Shown here piece after piece: positions 54,427 to 64,000 of a DNA stretch of 64,000 bases. The notes under the pieces are model-generated. The model saw only the letters and a program-made list of their open reading frames with translations. It was not told the origin of the DNA and searched no databases. A program made the translations under genes and the position numbers. Origin of the DNA: Acanthococcus lagerstroemiae (Eukaryota; Arthropoda; Insecta; Hemiptera; Eriococcidae); contig CM063113.1 of assembly GCA_031841125.1 (NCBI GenBank), positions 36,583,197 to 36,647,196 on the forward strand, given 5' to 3'. Within the stretch, counting starts at the first letter, position 1; every line of letters starts with the position of its first letter.

Positions 54427-56924
54427 TTCTACATCAGAGGGTTATTGACTTCGCACATTACATGTTTAGGTTTTGTTTCCTCCTGAGTATCCGTATTCCA
54501 GATCAGAAGATTATGGACTTCGTGTTTCAGCTGCCTCTGTTGGGATCGATGAGCTTTCTCAAACCAAGGACATGGCGTGCCAGACAATGTACATATCTGT
54601 CTGCACTTGGAGACACAGCTTACAAACATGTCACCGACGTCGTAGATCCGTTTCAAATCAATATTCAAACTTCAGCATTCCTAAGTAGAACTCCTTCTAA
54701 CTTATCATTTGCTAATATCTGATAGGGAAAAGAGTCATTTAAATCACCTTATTAAGACATCTTTGAACAGCAGCGAAAGAACTATATGAGACCGTTTTTA
54801 CGAGAGTTCAGAGACCTTTCACATACTTGGTCGGAAATATTTTACATCTTAGGTTTGTAGTAGACTGACTATGATTCAAACTCCGATACTGACTCCTTTT
54901 CAACAAGTAATGGGTGCAGAGAGGTCAAGCGAGGAAACTTTAGTCTCTAAATTGATTCACGCTTTCTCATATTCCACATAATATCAGTTTCCACGCATCA
55001 CGCTGTCATAATACAGGGCACCATTCTTACGAAATTTTGTATCAGCCGTACCACGGGGACAGGAAGGAATTTCCCTCGAAATGAACTGACGCTCAGAGTA
55101 GACATTTCAGCTCAGGTTCGCGGTTTCGTTCTCTCAGCAATGTTTATTTATTCGAAAATTGAAAGAAAAAAGTGCATAGAGGGAAATCGCTCCGCTAAAT
55201 GCGAATATTTACTTTAAATTCAAAATCTTTTCAGGGTAAGGAAGATACTGTACAATAACGTGGAGTCTGCTGATGCCGGAAATGAATTGGTGAATCGGTG
55301 AAAGAAATTGTAAAATACAAGAAAAGGGGAAAAAAAATAAAATAAAAAAAGTAAGAAATAAATTCCATTACGATGTCGCTGTATGAAGGTTGTATTATTC
55401 GAACGAATTTATTCGGTGTCGTGTGTGTTTGCGTATTTCAGGGTGAATACAGTTTCCAGCAGTAAATCTTTTCTCGAATCTCGAATAAGGAATATCTTGC
55501 ACAGGAACGGAATACACATAGTCGGGTTCGTTTTTAATATTTTTAAGCTGGATCCACGAACGTGATTACAAAACGAAAACGGATATAATGTAGAAAATTG
55601 TAATCTCGGAATACCACAGCAAGGTCGGTAAAGTGCATGTTTTTCCACCAATATCAGCTGTGCTAACGACAGAAGGTCCATCAGCATCATCGAACTGGCC
55701 ATTCCACACTATCGATGCGGTGAAAAGGCATCAACGTTGGGTAATGATCTGAGTCAATTTCATTCATCTTTGTTCAGTCTTACCGTATAAATTAACACAA
55801 GTCAGTTAATTAAACTTTAATAGCCTATTACGAGTATGGCTTTTTACCATTTCCCTTTTACATTTTTTCAGCAACAACGCCTTTGTTACGTTTGAAAAAC
55901 GAAAATAATATTCCCGGTTTTAATTAAAACCTGCAACCCGCCGTCGTCGAGCCCGACTTTAATAACTTTAATCATCGTCTTTTGACTGAAAACAATCAGT
56001 GGCAGTGGGCTACCGTCTCGGCTGAAAATTGGAATTGGAAAGGAAGAACTTTGCACGGTGTTCTATATGATCGACAATGCGTACATACGGCGGGGAAACT
56101 GTCGAATATTCAGCAGTTTCGCGGTAAAGAACTTAGATTACCTCTCTTTTCCCCATCTGATGTGCCCGTATTTTTATTCGCTATTATATTACCTCTTCTT
56201 ACCATAAAAACACACCTTCAAAGACGCGACAATCACCATCTTTGATAAAAATGCCGTTTTTGGCGTAAATCAGTTTCAAATAACACCCTTCGTAGTTTTA
56301 TAGGGTACAAGATTAAAAATTCCAACATCAGCAGCTTCACTATGGACAACTGGAAAAAAAGTCACCATCATCTTTCATGTTTTACTAAAATGTCAGAAAC
56401 CTCCGTTTATTCAACCAGAACAAATCAGGACACCACTTCTTGATGCTGTTATCGATAAGATAATACTGGTGATTGAAATGCAGAAAAGAGGAGTTAGTTT
56501 CTTTTTAGCTGTATCGAGCACACTATCAGAATACCTAGGGATTCAGTGGATCATCGATTTCAAAAATTTCACTAGATTTTCGATCTAGCTCTGAATTGGG
56601 TGTAAAACCTCAACTTTTCAACTTCAAGGAAGAATGGACTTGTTTAATAAAATCAAAGCAAAATTGATAAAAGAAGATTTTTTGAGTTGCTGATTTTCAA
56701 TTTAATTCCAATTAGAGCTCCAGCATCCAAACCTCTTATCTGAACTGGAAAAAATTGACTTGACCAATAAAACTGAACAATAAATGTTCTAGCCAGGAAT
56801 TTCTTGCGTGTTTTTTTTCTCGAATATTGCGTTAACTGTTTAGCCTGGTCTCAATGCAGGCTTTTTAAAATCAACATTTTAATAAAGGACTAGCAGGCCA
56901 TATACGTGAAGTCAAAGGTACTAT
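54427..56924. other. Mixed unique DNA with unproven candidate exons
   Basis: On the minus strand, 55720-55620 encodes SIVWNGQFDDADGPSVVS and ADIGGKTCTLPTLL. The composition is protein-like, but the acceptor (CATCGATAG) and donor (GTATTC) are weak and I recognise no domain. On the plus strand, TTTCAG near 54526 precedes a 65-codon open stretch, also unrecognised. At 56390-56560 FIQPEQIRTPLLDAVIDKI is encoded on the plus strand, perhaps from a mobile element. None is called as a gene. Confidence 0.3.
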
Positions 56925-57290
56925 ACTATACATATATCAAACAAGACAAACCCTCTGAAGCGCAGAGAGGTATCAGGCAAGAGGAGACCCTATCACCCAA
57001 TCTTTTCAATAGCCCCTTGGAATGGAAGAAATATGCAAAAAAACAACATGCGGAGAGGAAACAAATTTTAGAATCGACATAGATGGACAAAAAAGTAAAA
57101 GAACTTCCAAAAACTGGGTGAACCACTTCTCGAGCTGAGCTAAGAAGTATACCAGAGAGGCTACCTACAAAACAAAATACATGAGCAGTAACAAAAACAC
57201 GAATTTAAGGCTAGAAGGCCAGCTCGTACAGAAGTTCATGAATAATTTGGGACAGATAGTATATTTCGAAGATAAAACAGTCCAGTCATA
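56925..57290 (+). mobile_element. LINE L: RTE-like RT fragment
   Basis: AQRGIRQEETLSPNLFNSPLE near 56960-57020 matches the QGDPLSPxLFN block of RTE reverse transcriptases, followed by decayed sequence. It is cut at about 57290 by the palindromic element. Confidence 0.6.
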
Positions 57291-57607
57291 TTATCAAATT
57301 AGGATGAAAAATTAGGGGAACGCTGAAATTTGCTGCACTGGTACCTCTTACTACCCTAAACAACATACTAAAATTCGCCAACCAGATGACGTTCGCGTTT
57401 TCCCCTAGAGGGTAGAATGTGTGGCGCGAAACGGTTTTTCGTCAATATCTCGTTGAATATTGAATTTCGACGGAAAAGTTTGGAGTAAAATTTATAGAGC
57501 ACTAAGAAATACATAAATTATTATTCATACAAAATCTTTGTGCGACGCTCATCAGTTTCTGAGATATTTGACGGTAATGGTGGACATATTTTGTATGCTT
57601 ATTATTA

Positions 57608-58372
57608 CACAAAGAGCATTTAGAAAATACTATCAGTAAGCCTCAAAAACCGTCTTAAAAAATTTTATTGGAAAAAATCACAATCTTTCGAAATAATGTC
57701 CTTGGGCTTCTATGCAGCGGTCGCAGCGTTCCTGCCATCGCTTGTATAAGTTCGGGAAAAATTCATCTCCAAGCTGTTTAAAAATCGCCTCCAAACATTT
57801 TACAACAGTCATATGGGTCGTAAAACGGCGTCCGCGTAAATTTTTTTTTCAGTTCCGGGAACAGAGCGAAGTCGCATGGAGCGAGATCAGGACTATAGGG
57901 AGGGTGGGGCAAGACCTGGATGCCGTTGAAAAACCTGCGCGAGCACATTCAACGGAAACAACCAGACATCGCCGACTGCTGGCTGGGTCTTGCATCATGA
58001 CAACGCGCGGCCACATACGGCTAGCGCTACCGCTGCGTTCCTCGAGAAATACGGCATCCAAGTCTTGCCCCACCCTCCATATAGTCCTGATCTCGCTCCA
58101 TGCGACTTCGCTCTACTCCCGGAACTGAAAAAAAAATTTACACGGACGCCGTTTTACGACTGATATGACTGTTGTAAAAAGTTCGGAGGCGATTTTTAAA
58201 CAGCTTGGAGATGAATTTTTCCAGAACGTATACAAGCGATGGCAGAAATGCTGGGACAGCTGCATAGAAGCCCAAGGACATTATTTCGAAAGAATGTAAT
58301 GTGATTTTTTCCAATAAAATTTTCAAAGATAGTTTTTGAGGCTTACTGACAGTAGTTTTTGAATGCCCTTTG
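57608..58372. mobile_element. Inner palindrome: head-to-head mariner 3' ends
   Basis: Both sides have TA flanks (57606-57607, 58373-58374) and termini that start CAAAGxGCATT. From each terminus inward runs the 3' part of the same mariner: minus strand on the left (57608 to about 57925), plus strand on the right (about 58045-58372), including the transposase C-terminus. It is a foldback derivative able to offer two identical 3' ends to a transposase. Confidence 0.75.
57984..58299 (+). pseudogene. Mariner transposase C-terminal part, right arm
   Basis: LHHDNARPHTASATAAFLEK, then YSPDLAPCDFALLPELKKK, and after a frameshift GRRFTTDMTVVKSSEAIF and IEAQGHYFERM with a stop at 58297-58299. HDN and CDF aspartates are 34 residues apart (D34D). 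The first third of the transposase is absent. The left arm encodes the corresponding CDF block and C-terminus on the minus strand. Confidence 0.8.
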
Positions 58373-58909
58373 TAGGTATACAATGTAGGTATAAATTTGG
58401 TACAATTTATGTTCGTACTGAAGGCCAAATTTTTTTGCTGCAGTATGTTGATAAAACATCTGTCTGTACACTAGTCATATGCACAACAAGTTTTTGGGTA
58501 GAACATGCAGGGACTTAGGGAATGGAAGTTTACACTAATAATACGCCAAACGAGATTCTGGGCAGAACACTTGGGGAGACAGGCAATGGAATACTGTTTA
58601 TGCGCATACATATGAAAAAACGTATCCTTCATTACCTTCAAATATTTCAAGAACCAAGCATCATACAAAGATTTTGCATGGAACATAATTTATATATTTT
58701 TTAGTACTCTACAAATTTGACTTTAAACTTTTTTGTCTAAATTCAATATTCAACGAGATGTTGACGAAAAACTGTTTTGCGACACACATTTTACACTTAG
58801 AGGAAAACGCAAGCGTCATTAGCTAGCGACTTCAAGTATGTTGTTTGGGGTAGTAAGAGGTACCAGTATACCAAATTTCAGCTCACCCCAATTTTTTCCT
58901 ACTTTGATC

Positions 58910-59525
58910 ATTTTTTATCCTAGAATGGATAGAGAAATTAGTAGAATTATACTCTGCGCATTTCGCTCGTTCTCCTGCCTTATGTTGCGCTTTTTTGTAC
59001 ACTGATTCAGTTACCCTTTTTGCGCTTTTCATCTACACATTTTCCATTTTTGTGCTTTTTGACTACAGTATAATGAGCAATATATTGCAGCGTGACTTAA
59101 GATTCACAATTTTCACAGGAATTACCCAGATACGTAATTCTGCAGTCAATGTGTACCATTCTGTTGGGACTAACAAAATGGGTCCCATAACAATCCAGAC
59201 GCCGTTGTCTATCCTAGGCTGAGAGAGTACGTCACGTGTGCGGGATCAGGGTGGCCAAAGCAAATGGATTACATCGAGGAGATACCGATCATAAAGATAG
59301 GATAAAAAAGTAGTCGATTTGGCCAAGGAAGACTCATCATCATACTGACGAATTTTGAAAACCGAGCTAAAAATTGATCGATGTTCATTTACTTGAATTA
59401 TGCTTACATCGACACGCGTGTGTAATTTGTATCGATAGAATTAGGTAAATATATACCTGATGTAAGCTCGGTAGTTCAAAGCTCTAAATACAGCATATTC
59501 ATTTTAATTACATAAGATATCAGAT
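58910..59525. other. Non-coding stretch, nothing recognised
   Basis: No domain or repeat match. LINE L does not clearly resume here after the palindrome. Confidence 0.3.
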
Positions 59526-60490
59526 CAGGGGAGGTTATCCTAAGATGACGAACTTTCTATTGAATGCCGGTTTCTCCAAATGTATGGAAATAAAAATGCA
59601 CCAAAATTAGACAGAAGGTTCTTTGGACTGTCTTACTACTTATCCCCAAGTTTGTGTCATTCACTTCTAAACTCTTCCCTCACAAATTAAAATTGATTAA
59701 AATTGTGAAGAAAAGTCAAACGCGTCATTTTAAGACATATGTGTTCCTTAAACGACGCAGCCCTATTTCCAAGATGGCGCACTTTTTTTTTAATGCCGAT
59801 TTCTCCGAATGTATGGGCCAAAAGGTATCAAAATTTGATGGAAAGTTCTTTGGACTGTCTCCTACTAATTCTCAAGGTTTTGTGTGTCATTCGCTCTCAA
59901 ACTCTTCCCTCAGTAATTAAAACTGTGAAGCAACGTCAAATGCGCTATTTTAAGACATGTGTTCCTAAGATGGCGCACCTTCAAATTTCAAGTAAAAACG
60001 TATTCGAGCTACAATTCTTTGAGTTGTTCTTTGACTTTCACTTTGTTCAATTCTTTTTTTAAGCTTCGGTTAATCAGTTCCATCATCACATAACTTCCGT
60101 TTTGGCGGCTGTTCTTGCGTTATGTTAAGATGAGTTAAATCTATTTGAAATAGAAATAATTATTAATAAACAGCAACCCTGACTAAAAATCCGATTAGTT
60201 CATTAGAAAGTATATAAAATTCCGAACATAATGCGATATTAACGCTTACTTCTTATGAGAATAAAAATTCGAGAATGCTAAAAAAAATCAAATTTACACA
60301 CACAAAAACAAGACGTTTTGATGAAAGCAAGGTAATCCTATGAGCGAGGATTTTCCTACGTTAAAAAGGTATGGGCACGAAGTACCAAGTCGGTGCGAAT
60401 TCAATTTTGACATCAGTGTTGCCACTTGCGAGAAATCTGGAGTGTGTCGTCTTAGGCAATGTGCCATCTTAGGACACATTTCCCTATTAG
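59526..60490. mobile_element. Element with TCCTAAGATGGC repeats at both ends
   Basis: TCCTAAGATG-type motifs occur in direct orientation near 59535, 59769 and 59964, and inverted near 60447 and 60467 (GCCATCTTAGGACACA). The left part is also a tandem duplication of about 200-235 bp (units from 59535, 59769, 59964), each with CTTTGGACTGTCT and AACTCTTCCCTC blocks. The layout suggests a non-autonomous DNA transposon with repeated subterminal sites. Exact termini and target duplication are not resolved. Confidence 0.5.
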
Positions 60491-63400
60491 TTTAAAATAA
60501 ATGTAAACTGGAAAACATGCGGCTAAGTTTATCGTAATTTTTTCCGAATTAAAGAGAATTTCGAATAAACTCCTTCAGACCCGAAAGAGATTCAACCGAA
60601 ACAGACATGTAGTTCTTTGTACTGTGACGTAGACAATCGTTTTATGAAAAATCATAATATGAGGAGGCTAGAATCATAACTAAGATTCAGTTTTATCAAA
60701 AATGAGTTAAGCATGGTTACCCTGAATCAGGTCATGTAAATCGTTTTCAGGTTCAGGGCTTTCGTTTTTAAATATTAGGATGTGAAAACTGGCTGGAGAA
60801 TCATAACTAACAGTATGGCGCGGATGTTATCAGTTTTAACTCCAACAAATTTCTTGCCCCTCCCCCTCTCAATTTAGTTCAACTGTAGAAGAGGAAGAAA
60901 AAAAACTTTGTTGTTCGAAATAAACATCAGAACACGGGACACCTTTTTCTTTGCCGCAGTATGTCAGGAGCAAAGGTTGGTATAATAGTGCACGTTGGCC
61001 GTTTTACATCATGTTGTGGAACAATTGGGCCAGTATTAAGCACCGACAGATTAATTTTCGGGTAAAAATTAAGATCTTGGAGGCAAAACTTGCAACACCC
61101 ATTTTTTGTTAGGGTGGGGATTTTAAGGTTTCCCACGCGACTTCGACATTATTTTTCGATTGGAAGTTGATACTATCAGTCGAAGAACACACAGTCCAAT
61201 TTCCAGCTAGATATGTGGCGTGACGAGTATCGCTGTACACGTTTTTCGTCTCTCCAGAAAAATCGTGTTTTCGGATCTTCTTAGTTACGATTCTAGGCTC
61301 CTCATATTGCATGCCTTATCCTTTCAACTTAGCAGAAAATTTACAATTTAACCCAAAATAATGAATGAAATAATGCGTTCCCTTTTAACAATTTCTTGCG
61401 GTTTTCTTGAAATTTTCATGTTGGAGTGTGAATAGGAAACTAGATGGTTGAGTTATAAGAAAGGCCGATGCGAATCCCATCTCAATATTGGTTTAGTAAC
61501 TCAACGCTAAGAATCTCCAAGATTTTTTACAAATCCCAATTCGTTGATATTGGTTTAGCAACCAAGCACCACGATTTCTTTGAAAATCAGATACCATTTC
61601 AGTTGGCAGCCAACCACCTCGAAGCAAGGACGTATTGAAACGATTTTTTATTGGGGAGAGGGGAGAAAGCTCTATTTTGCCAACTGATATAATCTGTTGA
61701 TACCGACATGCAAAAAAAGGGGGGACGTTTTTAAATTCTGCAAGGTGAGGATAAAGCTTGCTAAATTTTGCCAACTTTGAATGAAAATACAGCAGTTTTG
61801 TTGGCAAGCAGAGCGTGCAAGGTTGACTCATAATTTTGTGATTAAAATTACCGTAGTTTTGTTCGCAAGCGGAGCAAACGAAAGCTGTCTGACTTTTTCA
61901 ACCATCTAAGCTGTGGAAATGGGTAATTTTAAATGTTTTCATGGGCTGGGGGCTGAAGAAGGTGATACACCTTTGTATCCTCTTTCATTGACGCCACTGG
62001 AGATTGTCGTCTCTGAAGTGAAAGGCGTCGAATCAGATTTAAATTAAGTCGGATTTTTAATCCAGTAACGAACATCCTATTACATCTTCGGCCGAGAACT
62101 CGACTCCGTTTCTAAACTTTCGCACACACGAGATACCAAAATGGTGCTAATATTTTTTGTCACTCGACCGTATTCGTTTTTATCGTCGCGGCACTTTGTT
62201 TTTAGTTCGCAAGGCACCGTCGTTACCTCTACAAACCCGGCAAAAATTCTCGTATATACCCTAAAGCCGAGAGAGTATCGCGTTTAAAAGGGTTAATCGT
62301 TTCTGACTAACGTGTGTGGATAAAAACTCTTCTTGGCGTCGCATCAGAACGCATTAATTTAATCGTTATACAAACGATAACTCTCGTACACGTTCAACTT
62401 TACCATATATACTGTCTACTATGTGCATAAATATAGTAACATTATACACGTATATGACACGAGAACATGCTGTTGGACAAACGATGTTTCGAACGAAAAC
62501 GGGCAGAAAAAAAGCCGTTTCAAAGATCGTTACACAAAAAAAAAAAAAAGTACACGAAAGGTTCAACCGTGCATTCTATTTTTCTCTATAGCGTTTTCGG
62601 TATAAGTGAAGAGTTAAGAGACTAAGTCTCCGACGCTCGAGGTAGCTGAAGGGGATCCCAAGGCTGGTTTTCGAGAGCAAAAATTGAAAGTGGACGGTAT
62701 ATCGAAGAGGGTTTATAGTGGAACTAAATGAAACGAATTTAGCGACTCAATCGTTTCCCCTCAAATACGAGAATGAGCTCACGTCGTTCATTTGTAGGCT
62801 TAAAACTAAGTAATAATCGAATTACCATGGACTCAAGTCAGTCTCAAGAGGTATATCTGGGTGTCTTTTTTTTTCTTATATTATTTTATTTTCTATGAGA
62901 AGTTTTATGCAGAAGGCTATGATTGCGGTCGGGTTTACATTGTGTTGATGCTATAGTGTGGTTAATTCTCGAGACCGGAATCCAATTCATTTGTTTGATG
63001 GTATGTGTTGAGCTTATGGTGGGGTTACGTGGTGGGTCTTGAGTGTACCAGGTCGGTTTGCGAAAGAAAATATATCGTGGTGCCGTTGGCCTATCGGAGC
63101 ATTTGGTTGGATTCCATGGCTACTTGAAACGGAGTATGCGAGCTTTCAATGTATGATCCTGCGCACGTCCGGTTTGGATTGACAGGTTCTTTTTCTTAGT
63201 TCACTCAGGTTCCAGATTATCCGAAGGTCTAAAGTGGCACTTGAGTCGGCAACAAGGGTATTGAAAATGCAGTATAATTTGAATCACTATCTGCCAGACA
63301 GTGATCAGGACCTATCAACAAACTTGTTTGCTGTATTGAATGGTCGAGATATGAAGCTTAGTGTATAATAATTCAGGAAGTTGAATCCCCTTTAAATCAA

Positions 63401-64000
63401 AGAGCATTTAGAAGCCGAGAAGCAGAATTTTGAAGATAGCCATCCGTTGGTAAGTAGAGATTTTAAAGGCAACCATTCCAATGTGGTGATTTTAAAGCCA
63501 GAGACGTGCAAGAACTTCAGAGATGTGTATGGGAATAGCTACCAATTCGTTTTGTAAGAAATCCGAAGGAATACTAAATATACTTTCAATGAAAGATAAA
63601 ATAATATTATATAAAGTATATCATAATTGAAGTTAAAATATACCTACCTATCAGATAACAGCACCTACAATTTCAATTCGACTCGAATGTCGTTACCGAT
63701 GCAGAGGATGAATCGGATTTCCTTGCCAAGAATGGTGACGTAAAGTTTCATCTAAATGTTTAAGAAGATTAAATAGGATTCAATTTCCAGTTACGGTCAA
63801 AGTCTGAACAGGAAAAGGAGGAGATGTATTGATTGGAAACCGAAGCATACAATGTTGAGAGAATAATTAAATTAGGAAATCTAGGGTTGAAGAAGGGTAA
63901 TTACTCTAACTAAGCAAAAAAAAATTTAAATCATAAAGATCAGAAATTTATTGTAAAAAAAAGGGGAAACATAGGGAGTTTGAAAGGCAATTTAGAACTC
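60491..64000. other. Mostly unique DNA to the window end
   Basis: Bases 61783-61885 hold two related ~65-bp units (CAGTTTTGTTGGCAAGCAGA and TAGTTTTGTTCGCAAGCGGA). At 61988-61999 TTGACGCCACTG looks like a hAT right terminus, but no partner was found. Bases 62040-62840 are CpG-rich and look single copy. No exon or RNA gene recognised. Confidence 0.35.

Larger units (their letters stand above)
57291..58909. mobile_element. Outer palindromic element with ~310-bp arms
   Basis: Bases 57291-57600 and 58600-58909 are inverted copies. They share CTGAAATTTG, CTGGTACCTCTTACTACCC, TCTCGTTGAATATTGAATTT and CAAAATCTTTGT in mirrored order, roughly 75-80% alike. The structure resembles a large foldback element. 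A second palindrome of mariner origin (57608-58372) is inserted near the inner end of its left arm. No coding capacity of its own. Confidence 0.7.

Noticed and set aside
1..64000. CRISPR arrays, operons or bacterial defence systems
   Set aside because: No regular spacer-repeat array and no bacterial gene density. All repeats found fit eukaryotic mobile elements or satellites.

Overview
This is insect-like eukaryotic DNA, not bacterial. It has no dense ORFs, operons or CRISPR arrays. It shows spliced exons with consensus splice sites, RTE- and Jockey/CR1-type LINEs, mariner, pogo/Tigger, hAT and Mutator-like DNA transposons, a tRNA-derived SINE, foldback elements and microsatellites. The transposon mix fits an arthropod, most likely an insect. 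The Mutator-like transposase resembles copies I associate with Hemiptera, but the order cannot be fixed from the sequence.

One host gene can be supported, on the minus strand. Exon a (37366-37205) encodes a 10-cysteine extracellular-type module. Exon b (7935-7752) encodes the N-terminal half of a CUB domain. Both have good AG acceptors and GT donors and their phases match, with the joining codon an ATG. They imply an intron of about 29.3 kb (7936-37204). No further exon of this gene was found on either side, so its start and end are probably outside the window.

The inferred intron is mostly a layered transposon graveyard. RTE-like LINE A (minus, about 9330-16350) was split by a TA-flanked 2.1-kb foldback element (10960-13080) and by a plus-strand CR1/L2-like LINE Z (13911-15825). 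LINE B (minus, 17931-22313) has a 12-bp target duplication, sits inside an older LINE C, and was itself hit by a mariner with perfect 37-bp inverted repeats (18680-19856). Further right are LINE D, a Mutator-like element with LINE E inside it (25237-27190), a degenerate satellite, a Jockey-type LINE with an uninterrupted reverse-transcriptase frame (31384-33113), and broken mariner and LINE G pieces (33675-36872).

Right of exon a are LINE F (37560-39110), LINE H (41519-42595), satellite-like repeats, a pogo/Tigger element with many subterminal repeats and a hAT-like insertion (45672-49174), further non-autonomous elements (51763-52521, 53765-54426, 59526-60490) and a palindrome within a palindrome (57291-58909). 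Between these blocks lie CpG-retaining, apparently single-copy stretches in which I recognise no further genes.

The strongest points for follow-up are the phase-matched exon pair and its giant intron, the foldback element with inverted satellite arms, the nested insertions whose removal restores the older reading frames, and several unrelated elements that each carry a private short motif repeated inward of both ends.
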